Positions 1 through 8,027 are shown, counted from the first letter of the stretch. The stretch is 11,505 bases of DNA from DASPTR01 sp041481365 (GCA_041481365.1 JBGPBS010000044.1:1-11505), one strand, 5' to 3'. Notes: a model not told the origin generated them from the letters alone. A program made the numbers and translations.

Positions 1-3000
1 AACGTTAGCCTTCAAAGCGTTGTTAACGTAGACCTCCACGGGCTTGCTACCGACGCGGGCGCCATCACTCACAAGATAGCCTGAAACGACATGGTTATAG
101 TCCGAGCCCATGCTCACATTAAGCATCAAACCAGTCTCCTTACCCACCCCCGTCAACATCACAGGACTAGTCATCATCTGCTGTCCACCAGCAACCAAGA
201 CAGTGTAGGCGTAGACGCCAAACGGTTTGTACGGCCACGCGCGAGTTGCCACGCCGCTCGCGTTTGTGGTGCCACTTCCTATTGAGAGGCTCGTCCCATC
301 AGTGCTTACTTCATAAAAATTGGCTACGAACCCTGGCAGCGGATCCTGCGACGTGGCGTTCAACACCGTGGCAATCAACGTTATGTCACTGCCAGGCTCG
401 AACTCGTGAGGCTCAACATCAAAAACAACCATGATGGGAGCAGCCGAGGCCACAACCACAAACCTCGTCTCGTTAGAAGGCCTGTAAAAATACATGTCCC
501 CAACGAAGGACGCCTTAAAAAAGTACACTCCGCTCTGTGAAAAGCCGCCAGACCACGGCCCACTTGACGTTCCATCATCACAAATGTGATATGGATAATG
601 GATGGTGTCATTCATACACACATCAATATCCACGTTTGGAACAGGGGTCCCTGTGTCAGACCTCGTTAGGTTGAAAGCCAAGTCATACTCTGCCCCAGCA
701 ACCATCTGCACCACGGGGCCGCCGAGGAACTCTAACACTGTCGGATACCTCGTATCCACCGCGACAGGAACAACCTCAACCATCTGCGTAAAGTCAGTCT
801 CATTGCACAAAACACGAACGACGAAATAAGCCGGCAGACCGTACCGAACCTGATAATACCTAGGATTCCACGAGAAAGTTGCCACTCCCGAACCGTTAGT
901 GTTAGAGGCGCCCATGCAAATGTAGCTTCCGTTCAGGTTTGAAAGATAGAAGCCGACGTTGAGACCGCTTGCGGGTGCTCCCAACGCCTCGTCAATACAG
1001 GTCGCAGACATGTTGACCATATCATCAAGTGTAGGCTGAGAAGGAGCGTAACCAACAGACATGCTCACGGGCCTTTTCACCACGTTCACGTAGGTGACGT
1101 TGACGAGCTGGTCTTGGACGCTTGTAAAGCTGATCAGCTTCGATATGGTAGCCTGAAAGCTAGGGGGTAACCATGCCAAAGCCATGTATCCTTTCAGCCT
1201 CACCTTGCCTGTACTGATGGAACTTCCCGAGCAATCTCCGGTCTCAGGCGGAGTCCATGATGTCACGCTTTCACCAGCATTATCTGTGCTGCATGCCTGA
1301 TGGAAAGTGCAATTGAAGAACTCGACCACTGCCCCGACCGGGTTTACTCCAAGGGAAAAATTCAGTCCTGAAGCGTTGAATGGAACAGGGGCGCAACCTG
1401 AACAGTCCAGAAAAGCCACATTCAGCTGGCCATTCACGAGGAAACTGGCCTTCACGCCGCTGCAGTCGGCAACGTTCAAGTACGTGACATTTTTGCCAAA
1501 ATTATGGGCAACCAGTGAAGTATCCTTCCCATCGCTCTTCATGTCAAAATTCAAGTCGGCTCTCCAGTTCCACCTCGGATCGGATCCTGGGCTAGTCCCG
1601 AAAGCTTTTGCCACAAATGAAATGTCCTTCCCATCGACAGAACCATCATGGTTGATATCAGCAGCCGCAGTGAAAGCCGGAGCCAACGCAGTCGTCGTGC
1701 TAAGGTTGAACAGTGAAGCCACTCTGAGGCAACTTGAACAGTTAGCCGTTGAAACCCATCCTGAACCATTAGTGCAGGCGCGCGCGATAGGCTTCCCTAT
1801 CAACACCGAAGCAGGTGCACCCCACACGGACGAATCATTCAGCTTAGCAGTTAGATCAACCAAGTTTCCAGTTCCAACGCAGATCGTTCCGTTTCCTAAA
1901 CCATAAGTGACACCCTGCCCATTGACTATGCAATTCAGCTTGAACACGTTGCCTCCAACATCCAATGTATCGCTAACATTGACACTAGTGAAAGTGATGT
2001 CCCTCGAAGCATTCCCAACCTGAAACAGCAATCCTGAACAGTTAGTGGTGCAGTTAATACTCAAACTAGAATATGATCCTGAAAATGCCAACGAATACAG
2101 AAAAGATGCGAGCCCATCTACATCTGTCATACTCGGCGTTCCGATCTGGGTGCCGTTCACGTACAGGCTGACGGGAACCGAAGCGTTAACAGGCGTGCCG
2201 ATCGCGTAGCTTACGCTGTCATACGTGAATTGCGGCGCCAGCGAGCAAGCAGTAAAGCCGCCCCCATCATTCGCTGCGTAAGGCCAAGCTTTGGAGAAAG
2301 CGACACCAATGGGCAAAAGATTGCCGTAAACGGCTTCCGGAAGATGAAGAACCAGGTTGGACGGGCATGGACTGATGTTGAACGTCTTGTTCCCTGAAGC
2401 AATTATTCCGGTTCCATTTTGGGCTCTTATGATGTCTGATCCGCTTCCAGATACGACACCCGCGATGAGCGTGTGAAAACCTACCACTCTGGGACCCCAG
2501 ATGAAAGTGGCTCGGTATACGTAAAATGTGCCTTCAGAGATGCTGATTAGATTCGGTTCACTCACAAGAGTGGACCGATCAATGCTATCCACGAAGAAAA
2601 CCATGACATTGAAATCGCCAGTCAAGGGCGTGCTTGAGTTGTAGCTCGCGGTCACATTCACACCTAGAAGTGCATACGGGGAAGTGACGTTCGTGCTTAT
2701 AGACACGGTTCCAACGTCAAAAACACGGGTCTCACGCGTGCGTGCAGCATTGCACCCTGAGAAGGGCATGTACAGGAGGCTTTCAGAAAAATCCGATATC
2801 ACTTCAACGTCGGTAGTGTTCTCGCATGCGCCAAAATCAGCGTTGCCCACGTGGCAAGCCTTCAAGGACATCTGATCCGCGAAAGGAATGTTCAGCCCCA
2901 CGCTTAGTTTAGCCGTCCCGTTGTCGTCAGTCACGCTGGATCCTAGGGGTATCCAACCGTCAGTGAGAGGATCCTCACTCTTGAGCTGAACGGCGAAGCT

Positions 3001-3555
3001 TACAGTCTCATTGATTACAGGGTAGCCGTCAAGGTCTGTGAGGTTGGCATACGCGTACACACTCTTCATCACGTCATCGTATATGCTGACGAGCCCAAGC
3101 TTGGTTTGGGTACTGGCAACTTCAAAGGTGTAAGAGGCAGAATCTCTGAAGAAGGCTCCAGGTATCGGACTGTTCACGACGAAACCGTTGAGGGACAGAG
3201 TGTAGGATTTCCCAACGGTGAATGCTGGCGAAACCAGCGGAACCTGAAACTTGAGCGAAGACCCACCGCCCCCTTCAGACTCGAAAACCATGGAAGAATT
3301 GGCATAGACCTGCAAGTCACATTCGGAAGCTACATCAGATTTTGCCTCGACCACAAGCGTGTCACCTATCAAGAATTTGCCTGAAGAACCCGATCGTCTC
3401 AAACTCTTTAGGGAGAAGGATTTCAGGATGCCGTCTGGCTTGAACGTGTCTATTATTTCGACGATCGTCAGGTAAACTGAAAAAACAACGACCAAGACGA
3501 GAACAAAACCCACGATTTTCCTAGAAGGAGTACGCATAAACTCGCCGAGCCTCAT
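1..3555 (-). CDS. Large membrane-anchored surface protein with Ig-like repeats and an internal dockerin (3' end outside window)
   Basis: The frame is open without a stop for 1185 codons from ATG 3555 to the left edge, so the C-terminus is missing. Residues 13-33 form a hydrophobic segment after a basic start (RTPSRK), which looks like a signal peptide or signal anchor. The rest is beta-rich, threonine/serine/asparagine-rich and full of N-x-S/T sequons. Repeated Ig-like units of the DxxG.A..S type can be seen, for example near residues 170-230 and 840-1160. Residues 633-653 (DINHDGSVDGKD core) and 667-687 (DLNFDMKSDGKD core) are two calcium-loop/helix repeats separated by a Trp-containing linker, which is a dockerin type I pattern. 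A dockerin in mid-protein is unusual. A weak GTGAG ribosome site precedes ATG 3555; ATG 3537 is an alternative start. I infer an extracellular structural or adhesion role. No enzyme domain is recognisable. Confidence 0.9.
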   Translation of the reverse strand, partial: MRLGEFMRTPSRKIVGFVLVLVVVFSVYLTIVEIIDTFKPDGILKSFSLKSLRRSGSSGKFLIGDTLVVEAKSDVASECDLQVYANSSMVFESEGGGGSSLKFQVPLVSPAFTVGKSYTLSLNGFVVNSPIPGAFFRDSASYTFEVASTQTKLGLVSIYDDVMKSVYAYANLTDLDGYPVINETVSFAVQLKSEDPLTDGWIPLGSSVTDDNGTAKLSVGLNIPFADQMSLKACHVGNADFGACENTTDVEVISDFSESLLYMPFSGCNAARTRETRVFDVGTVSISTNVTSPYALLGVNVTASYNSSTPLTGDFNVMVFFVDSIDRSTLVSEPNLISISEGTFYVYRATFIWGPRVVGFHTLIAGVVSGSGSDIIRAQNGTGIIASGNKTFNISPCPSNLVLHLPEAVYGNLLPIGVAFSKAWPYAANDGGGFTACSLAPQFTYDSVSYAIGTPVNASVPVSLYVNGTQIGTPSMTDVDGLASFLYSLAFSGSYSSLSINCTTNCSGLLFQVGNASRDITFTSVNVSDTLDVGGNVFKLNCIVNGQGVTYGLGNGTICVGTGNLVDLTAKLNDSSVWGAPASVLIGKPIARACTNGSGWVSTANCSSCLRVASLFNLSTTTALAPAFTAAADINHDGSVDGKDISFVAKAFGTSPGSDPRWNWRADLNFDMKSDGKDTSLVAHNFGKNVTYLNVADCSGVKASFLVNGQLNVAFLDCSGCAPVPFNASGLNFSLGVNPVGAVVEFFNCTFHQACSTDNAGESVTSWTPPETGDCSGSSISTGKVRLKGYMALAWLPPSFQATISKLISFTSVQDQLVNVTYVNVVKRPVSMSVGYAPSQPTLDDMVNMSATCIDEALGAPASGLNVGFYLSNLNGSYICMGASNTNGSGVATFSWNPRYYQVRYGLPAYFVVRVLCNETDFTQMVEVVPVAVDTRYPTVLEFLGGPVVQMVAGAEYDLAFNLTRSDTGTPVPNVDIDVCMNDTIHYPYHICDDGTSSGPWSGGFSQSGVYFFKASFVGDMYFYRPSNETRFVVVASAAPIMVVFDVEPHEFEPGSDITLIATVLNATSQDPLPGFVANFYEVSTDGTSLSIGSGTTNASGVATRAWPYKPFGVYAYTVLVAGGQQMMTSPVMLTGVGKETGLMLNVSMGSDYNHVVSGYLVSDGARVGSKPVEVYVNNALKANV
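1492..1662 (-). other. Dockerin-like domain (paired calcium loops) inside the surface protein
   Basis: This encodes about residues 632-688. Both 12-residue loops keep Asp at positions 1, 5, 9 and 12 and Asn at position 3 (D633, N635, D637, D641, D644; D667, N669, D671, D675, D678). Each is followed by a helix ending in FG (FVAKAFG and LVAHNFG). The second loop has Met instead of Gly at position 6. The same arrangement ends the secreted protein encoded at 8112-10217. Dockerins bind cohesins in known systems; no cohesin is recognisable in this window. Confidence 0.8.
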
Positions 3556-3572
3556 ATTCTCTCACACAAACC

Positions 3573-3579
3573 TAATAAG
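3573..3579 (-). promoter_or_regulatory. Possible TATA-like element for the surface protein gene
   Basis: The minus strand reads CTTATTA about 21 bases before ATG 3555. This is slightly close for a TATA box (centred about 26 bases before transcription start), so it would imply a leaderless transcript or initiation at the downstream ATG 3537. The match is weak. Confidence 0.25.
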
Positions 3580-3977
3580 ACTTGTGGAACCAACAACTAG
3601 AACAATCACACTCGCGAAAGAGCCCTAGCGTAGAAAGCTCGGTCCCATCGACGCGTGATTTCAACTAAGAGACCTCCAACCTCCCTGTGAAGCCCAGATT
3701 TGGGAAATTTAAACATAAGTCAAAACCTACATGGCCCCACCAAAGTCTATCTTGCCAAAACAAGCGAAGCGACATCAATAATTAATCGTGGAGCCAGTGC
3801 CCGGAAACGCACTCGTCATTTTCTAGCATGTGGTGGGGTACCGTTCCGACACCTAAGTTGGTTTTTGTTCACTTACTGGCTGCGCAATTTCCGTACTAGC
3901 TCCCAGAAATTCTAGAATCTTGCCAAATCCTCATGTTTTGGAAAGTGGTAGCGGGTCTGCTCTTGGTCAGGTGTAGG
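3580..3977. other. Intergenic stretch, no convincing gene
   Basis: About 400 bases lie between the divergent surface protein gene and the possible small peptide gene. A TTG-started frame at 3700-3915 (71 codons) lacks a ribosome site, a recognisable motif and a plausible protein composition. A short CCCA/TGGG inverted repeat near 3691-3702 is too small to interpret. I see nothing else. Confidence 0.5.
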
Positions 3978-3984
3978 TTTTATG
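3978..3984 (+). promoter_or_regulatory. Possible TATA box for the small membrane peptide
   Basis: TTTTATG lies 51-57 bases before ATG 4035. Transcription starting about 26 bases downstream would leave a leader of roughly 28 bases that contains the GGTGA site at 4021-4025. The geometry is consistent but the motif is short. Confidence 0.3.
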
Positions 3985-4034
3985 AGAGTCTATGGTTGCT
4001 AATCTGAACGCAATGCCTTAGGTGAATGACAAGC

Positions 4035-4214
4035 ATGGAGAAAAACTCAGGATATGTTACTGACATGAAGGTAGTGGCGGTATTGTTAGTAGTTTTTGTG
4101 ACTTTGATCGGAGATTTTGCCATTACCAAAGAGACGATGGTTCCTGCTCAACCCAATTCCATCTTTCCGTGCCAAGAAAGAATAGTGAAAAACAGCGGAC
4201 ACGCATGCATTTGA
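4035..4214 (+). CDS. Possible 59-residue single-pass membrane peptide
   Basis: I do not recognise a family. ATG 4035 is chosen over the in-frame ATG 4026 because GGTGA at 4021-4025, which matches the archaeal anti-Shine-Dalgarno, sits 9 bases before 4035 but abuts 4026. The product has a charged N-terminus (MEKNSGYVTDMK). A hydrophobic run at about residues 13-28 (VVAVLLVVFVTLIGD) could be a membrane helix or signal peptide. A polar tail with two cysteines follows, ending HACI. A TATA-like element lies at a fitting distance upstream. It converges with the GRE operon, whose last stop lies 105 bases beyond. A frame this short can arise by chance, so confidence is low. Confidence 0.35.
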   Translation: MEKNSGYVTDMKVVAVLLVVFVTLIGDFAITKETMVPAQPNSIFPCQERIVKNSGHACI

Positions 4215-4318
4215 CTAGTCACGCAACTTTACTTCCTTAGGCGGTCTGTAGACGTTGAACTTGTGCTCTATTTCAGGCTCCCAAGAATCGCTTTGCTTGC
4301 CCTATGCCGAGCTTCGCC
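4215..4318 (-). other. Stretch downstream of the GRE gene with a start-less coding-like segment
   Basis: The minus strand is open for 28 codons from 4301 to the TAG at 4217-4215. The encoded segment includes EPEIEHKFNVYRPPKE, which looks like the C-terminus of a soluble protein, but the frame opens directly after a TAG and has no ATG, GTG or TTG that would make a sensible gene. It may be a gene remnant or chance. No clear terminator hairpin follows the GRE gene. Confidence 0.25.
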
Positions 4319-6682
4319 CTAGAAACCTGTCTGCTCTGTTCTTTTTATTATTTCATTTTGCAGATCCACGCCCAAATCGACGAAGTAATCGCTATATCCG
4401 GCAACCCTCACTATCAGGTCCCTGTATCTTTCAGGATGTTTTTGTGCGTCGAGTAGCATGTTGGAGTCTACTACGTTGAACTGAATGTGATGGCCGTCCA
4501 TCCTGAAGAAAGTCCGTATCAATTGTGCAAGTTTGTTTATTCCGATCTCATCTGCTAGTAGCTGCGGCGTGAATTTCTGGTTAAGAAGCGTTCCACCCGT
4601 TCTGACATGGTCGATCTTCGCAACAGATTCTATCACGGCCGTCGGACCTTTATGATCAGCTCCCTGCACCGGTGATACTCCCTCAGACAAAGGTTCTCCA
4701 GCCATTCTTCCGTCAGGAGTGGCTCCGACAACTTTTCCAAAGTAGATGTGAACGGTCGTCGGCAACAGATTGATTCTGTAACATCCACCTTTCGTGTTTG
4801 GTCTTCCGTCTATTGCTTCAAAATAGGCTTCGAAAATAGCTTTCATCACCTGGTCCGAGTAATCCTCGCCATTTCCGTATTTCGGTGTCTTATTCAGAAA
4901 CCTTTGACGCAGGCTCTCGTTCCCTTCATAGTCCATATTCAAAACATTGAGCATTTTCTTCATAGTCACGCGTTTCTTTTCGAAAACATTGTATTTCAAG
5001 GCAGTCAACGAATCTGTCGTCGTTCCAAGCCCGACTCCTTGAATATAGTCGGTGTTGTACCGTGCACCACCATCGTTGTAGTCTTTGCCCTTGGCCATAC
5101 AATCATCAATTAGAAGAGATAGGAAAGGCACTGGAAGCTGTTCAGCGTACATACGCTCTATAGCGTTGTTCCCCTTGATCTTGACTTCGACGAAGTAATT
5201 GAGTTGTTTTCTGAACGCTTCGAACAGATCCTCAAAAGAACCGAAGTCAACTGGATCCCCAGTTTCTAACCCGATTTTCTTCCCTGTTCTTGGATCGACA
5301 CCGTTGTTCAGAGTGATTTCCAGAATCTTGGGCATGTTGAAGTAGCCTGTGAGGATGTAGCTCTCTTTGCCGAAAGCTCCGGTTTCAACGCATCCGCTTG
5401 CTCCTCCATTTCTGGCGTCTTCAACGAGTTTTCCCTGTCTCAGCAGTTCTTGGATCATTTCGTCCGTGTTGAATACTGACGGCTGTCCGAAGCCTGTTCT
5501 TATTACTTGTACTGCTCTCTTCAGAAATCTATCAGGCGTTTTCTTACTGATTTGAACCATAGAACCGGGTTGAGTCAACCTCATTTCTTCCACTACATCA
5601 AGCAAGAGGTACGAAAGCTCATTTACTGCATCTGATCCATCAGCCTTGACTCCACCCATGTTTATCAACGCAAAGTCATTGTAGGTGCAGCTTTCCTCTG
5701 CCGTAACCCCTACTTTAGGCGGCGCTGGTTGATTGTTGAACTTTATCCAAAATGCTTGAAGGAGCTCTTTTGCTCCTTCTTTTGTTAGAGTACCGTCTTG
5801 AAGACCTTTTTCGTAGAAGGGATAAACGTGTTGATCTAGCCTGCCTGGGTTGAATGCGTCCCAAGGATTAAGCTCCATTATGACTCCAAGATGAACGAAC
5901 CAATAGTATTGTAGAGCTTCCCAGAAGTCTCTTGGCGCATGAGCCGGAACATGCGAACATACGCTGGCTATTTTCTGCAATTCCTTTCGTCTCTCGGCGT
6001 CTGCTTCTTTTTTTGCCAGCTTTTTGGCCAAGCCAGCATGGCGTTTAGCGAAAAGGATCAACGCGTCTGCAGCGATTTCCATCGCCTTGAGTTCTTCCTG
6101 CTTCTTATATGCATCTTCACCTTTGAGAAAATCGAGGTTTTGCATGCTTTTGTTTACGTCTTTTTTGAAGTCTTCCAAGCCCTTCTTGTAGATTTTGTCG
6201 TCTAGGGCAGTATGCCCTGGAGCCCTTTGTTCCAAGAACTCCGTAAACACGCCAGCTTCATATGCAACTTTCCATTCATCTGACATCCTGCTGAATATGG
6301 CAGCCCTTATTGACCTGCCCCTCCAGAAAGGAATTATCTTCTCTCTGTACGCTTTCTTTGTTGTCTCATTTACAGCATATGGAATCTTCTTTCTGGAGCC
6401 TAGAATCTCGAGGTCTCCCAGCGTGTGGCAACATATTTCAGGATACGTTGGAGTCTCCTTCGGAGCGAGACCCCTCTCACCGACGATCAACTCCCCATCG
6501 TTGATGCAGATTTTCTTTTTCTCAAGCAAATACTTGAAGGCAAGCGCCCTTCTCACGGGGATGGATACTTGACCAGCAATTTCACTTTCATAGAACTCTG
6601 TTATGAGAATCGCTCTCTCTGGAGAAATGTGGGGCTTGGCAGTCATGCTTTGTTTCCTCAATCTCCTGATCCTCGCCCGCAT
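4319..6682 (-). CDS. hypD: Glycyl radical enzyme, trans-4-hydroxy-L-proline dehydratase-like (HypD type)
   Basis: A full-length GRE of 787 residues from ATG 6682. The frame also extends to TTG 6715 (798 residues), but the ATG has GGAGGAGG five bases upstream. Numbered from TTG 6715, the thiyl-radical loop is GCVE (C442, E444) and the glycyl motif is VRVAGYSDYF (G773). PFL would have a Cys-Cys pair, so this is a GRE dehydratase/lyase. Residues I recall for Clostridioides difficile HypD (F152, H160, D278, S334, D339, F340, C434, E436, Y450, G765) all match at +8: F160, H168, D286, S342, D347, F348, C442, E444, Y458, G773. The expected reaction is radical dehydration of hydroxyproline to 1-pyrroline-5-carboxylate in the anaerobic cytoplasm. 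It is co-transcribed with its activase. No ProC reductase is present. GRE activity is confident; the substrate is inferred. Confidence 0.95.
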   Translation of the reverse strand: MRARIRRLRKQSMTAKPHISPERAILITEFYESEIAGQVSIPVRRALAFKYLLEKKKICINDGELIVGERGLAPKETPTYPEICCHTLGDLEILGSRKKIPYAVNETTKKAYREKIIPFWRGRSIRAAIFSRMSDEWKVAYEAGVFTEFLEQRAPGHTALDDKIYKKGLEDFKKDVNKSMQNLDFLKGEDAYKKQEELKAMEIAADALILFAKRHAGLAKKLAKKEADAERRKELQKIASVCSHVPAHAPRDFWEALQYYWFVHLGVIMELNPWDAFNPGRLDQHVYPFYEKGLQDGTLTKEGAKELLQAFWIKFNNQPAPPKVGVTAEESCTYNDFALINMGGVKADGSDAVNELSYLLLDVVEEMRLTQPGSMVQISKKTPDRFLKRAVQVIRTGFGQPSVFNTDEMIQELLRQGKLVEDARNGGASGCVETGAFGKESYILTGYFNMPKILEITLNNGVDPRTGKKIGLETGDPVDFGSFEDLFEAFRKQLNYFVEVKIKGNNAIERMYAEQLPVPFLSLLIDDCMAKGKDYNDGGARYNTDYIQGVGLGTTTDSLTALKYNVFEKKRVTMKKMLNVLNMDYEGNESLRQRFLNKTPKYGNGEDYSDQVMKAIFEAYFEAIDGRPNTKGGCYRINLLPTTVHIYFGKVVGATPDGRMAGEPLSEGVSPVQGADHKGPTAVIESVAKIDHVRTGGTLLNQKFTPQLLADEIGINKLAQLIRTFFRMDGHHIQFNVVDSNMLLDAQKHPERYRDLIVRVAGYSDYFVDLGVDLQNEIIKRTEQTGF

Positions 6683-6683
6683 A

Positions 6684-7613
6684 TCATCCTCCTCCGATTC
6701 CCACCTTCGTTCCAAAGGCCTCGATTCTTTCCTTCACCGATTCTATCCTCTGATTCGAGGGAGGTCGAAGCTTATCCAGCCTGTAAGGTTTGCCTAGGCT
6801 CTTGTACTTCTCGATCCCGGCCCTATGGTAGGGAAGCAGATTAACCTGCTGTATGTTAGGTAAAGAGCTCACGAACTTGGCTGTTCGCGTAACATTCCCG
6901 TCGTCGTCATTTATGTTTGGTATAATTGGAAAGCTGATAACGATCTTGCTTCCATTTTCCGCTAGCTTTTTGAGGTTCCTGAGAATCTGCTCATTTGAAC
7001 GGCCAGTGTATTTTCTGTGTTTTCCGTTGTCCATGGTTTTGATATCATACAAGAAAAGATCCACCTTTTCACGTATTCGTTCGATGATTTCGTATTGTAC
7101 AAACCCGCAAGTATCCAAAGTCGTATGGACATCCCTCTCTTTGCATTTCTTAAGAAGCGCATTCAAGAAGTCAGGTTGCATGAGCGGCTCTCCCCCCGAA
7201 AATGTGACCCCTCCTCCCGACTCTTCATAAAAAGCTCTGTCCTTCTCAATTTCTTCGAGAACCTCCTCCACGCTCATTCGTTTGCCGGCAATCGAAAGAG
7301 CGTCAGATGGACACGCATCAGAGCAATTAGAGCAAAGAACACAATTTTCTCTATTCAAAGATACACGATGAGAGAGTAGCGACATCGCTCCTTCTTGACA
7401 GTTTTTCGCACATTCGCCACAGCTGATACATCTGTTTTTCCTGTAAACCAACTCAGGCTCTGAATCCTGGCCTTCAGGGTTGTGACACCACCAACACCGC
7501 AATGGGCATCCCTTGAAGAACACTGTAGTGCGAATTCCCGGCCCGTCATGAATAGAATACTTCCTAATGTCGAAGATAAGGCCAGTCTTCAAGTGCGATG
7601 CCAACACTCTCAA
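6684..7613 (-). CDS. hypE: Glycyl radical enzyme activating enzyme (radical SAM, dicluster ferredoxin insert)
   Basis: This activase uses S-adenosylmethionine to place the radical on Gly of the downstream GRE. From the longest start, residues 21-28 read IHDGPGIR. The radical-SAM cluster motif is C36-x3-C40-x2-C43 (GCPLRCWWCHNPE). Two ferredoxin-type [4Fe-4S] motifs follow: C62/C65/C68/C72 and C91/C94/C97/C101. GGEP (140-143) binds the SAM amino group, and FPIIPNIND (228-236) is a typical late motif. The length fits the GRE-activase family. The start is unresolved between TTG 7613, GTG 7607, TTG 7604 and TTG 7592. Homologues usually begin near MKTGLIFDI, and a promoter placed for a leaderless GTG 7607 can be seen. 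The stop is one base before the GRE ATG, so the two are almost certainly one operon with coupled translation. The symbol assumes the HypD assignment is right. Confidence 0.95.
   Translation of the reverse strand: MRVLASHLKTGLIFDIRKYSIHDGPGIRTTVFFKGCPLRCWWCHNPEGQDSEPELVYRKNRCISCGECAKNCQEGAMSLLSHRVSLNRENCVLCSNCSDACPSDALSIAGKRMSVEEVLEEIEKDRAFYEESGGGVTFSGGEPLMQPDFLNALLKKCKERDVHTTLDTCGFVQYEIIERIREKVDLFLYDIKTMDNGKHRKYTGRSNEQILRNLKKLAENGSKIVISFPIIPNINDDDGNVTRTAKFVSSLPNIQQVNLLPYHRAGIEKYKSLGKPYRLDKLRPPSNQRIESVKERIEAFGTKVGIGGG
6688..6695 (-). promoter_or_regulatory. Strong ribosome binding site of the GRE gene, inside the activase 3' end
   Basis: GGAGGAGG lies five bases before ATG 6682 and at the same time encodes the final Gly codons of the activase (GIGGG-stop). 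This settles ATG 6682 as the GRE start and suggests translational coupling. Confidence 0.8.
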
Positions 7614-7629
7614 AACGGCACGGCGTTTG

Positions 7630-7652
7630 CTATAGCTCTTTCTTCAAGAAAG
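7630..7652 (-). promoter_or_regulatory. Candidate promoter with palindromic operator for the activase-GRE operon
   Basis: On the minus strand a perfect 7-bp inverted repeat with a one-base centre (CTTTCTTGAAGAAAG, 7652-7638) is followed at once by GCTATAGC (7637-7630), a possible TATA box after a purine-rich BRE-like stretch. Counting about 26 bases from the box centre puts transcription start at or near GTG 7607, consistent with a leaderless mRNA. A regulator bound to the palindrome would compete with TFB/TBP. This is inferred from geometry only. Confidence 0.35.
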
Positions 7653-8027
7653 CGTACAAAAAGAGCGATCTTCAATGGATAGTACTCAGTCTGAAGACTC
7701 ATCTATGGTTCGAAACCTTCGAGTTCCACCAAAACGGGCGAGTCTGTAGCAACTCCAGTGAGCTTGTGGCTCGAGCCAATTCTCAGATTCTGAAACGCTT
7801 CCGGCTCGTCATTAAGGAACAAGAACAGATAATAGATACTGCTTTTATGCTTTGGCAATATTGAAACGAAGCTTTTTCAAGAAATGCTTGTGGCTTGCGA
7901 GTTCACTCAGGAAATGCTACTCGCAAATAAGACTTTCATTGGTATCATATCCCGGTTTTCCATCTACACTTTAACTCGAATATGTGCTAGATGTGTGACA
8001 TCTCGTAACTTGCAAGACGACGCGTGA
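7653..8027. other. Divergent intergenic region, no convincing gene
   Basis: This stretch of about 375 bases separates the activase operon from the rhodanese-dockerin gene. An 88-codon plus-strand frame (7598-7864, starting inside the activase 5' end) has no ribosome site and no recognised motif, so I do not call it a gene. No tRNA, repeat array or further strong hairpin is visible. Confidence 0.5.

Noticed and set aside
1307..1906. A 199-codon plus-strand open frame
   Set aside because: It lies wholly antisense to the surface protein and covers the dockerin-coding segment; the minus frame has clear domains.
3649..3661. CGACGCGTGA found here and again at 8017-8026, each upstream of a surface protein gene
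   Set aside because: There are only two copies, they lie at different distances and orientations relative to their genes, and the core is a six-base palindrome (ACGCGT) that can recur by chance.
3700..3915. 71-codon plus-strand frame
   Set aside because: It has a TTG start without a ribosome site, atypical composition and no recognisable motif.
4748..5113. Plus-strand open frame of 121 codons within the GRE region (others at 5367-5555, 5939-6205 and 6195-6572)
   Set aside because: They are antisense to highly conserved GRE sequence, with no motif and no ribosome site.
4319..6682. Pyruvate formate-lyase as identity of the GRE
   Set aside because: PFL needs adjacent Cys-Cys at the active site. 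This enzyme has a single Cys followed by Val-Glu (GCVE), the dehydratase/lyase pattern.
6425..7379. Plus-strand frames opposite the activase and the GRE start
   Set aside because: They are shadows of the radical-SAM gene, whose Cys motifs are intact on the minus strand.
7598..7864. 88-codon plus-strand frame in the divergent promoter region
   Set aside because: It starts inside the activase 5' end, would occupy its promoter and has no ribosome site or family resemblance. A frame of this length is expected by chance.
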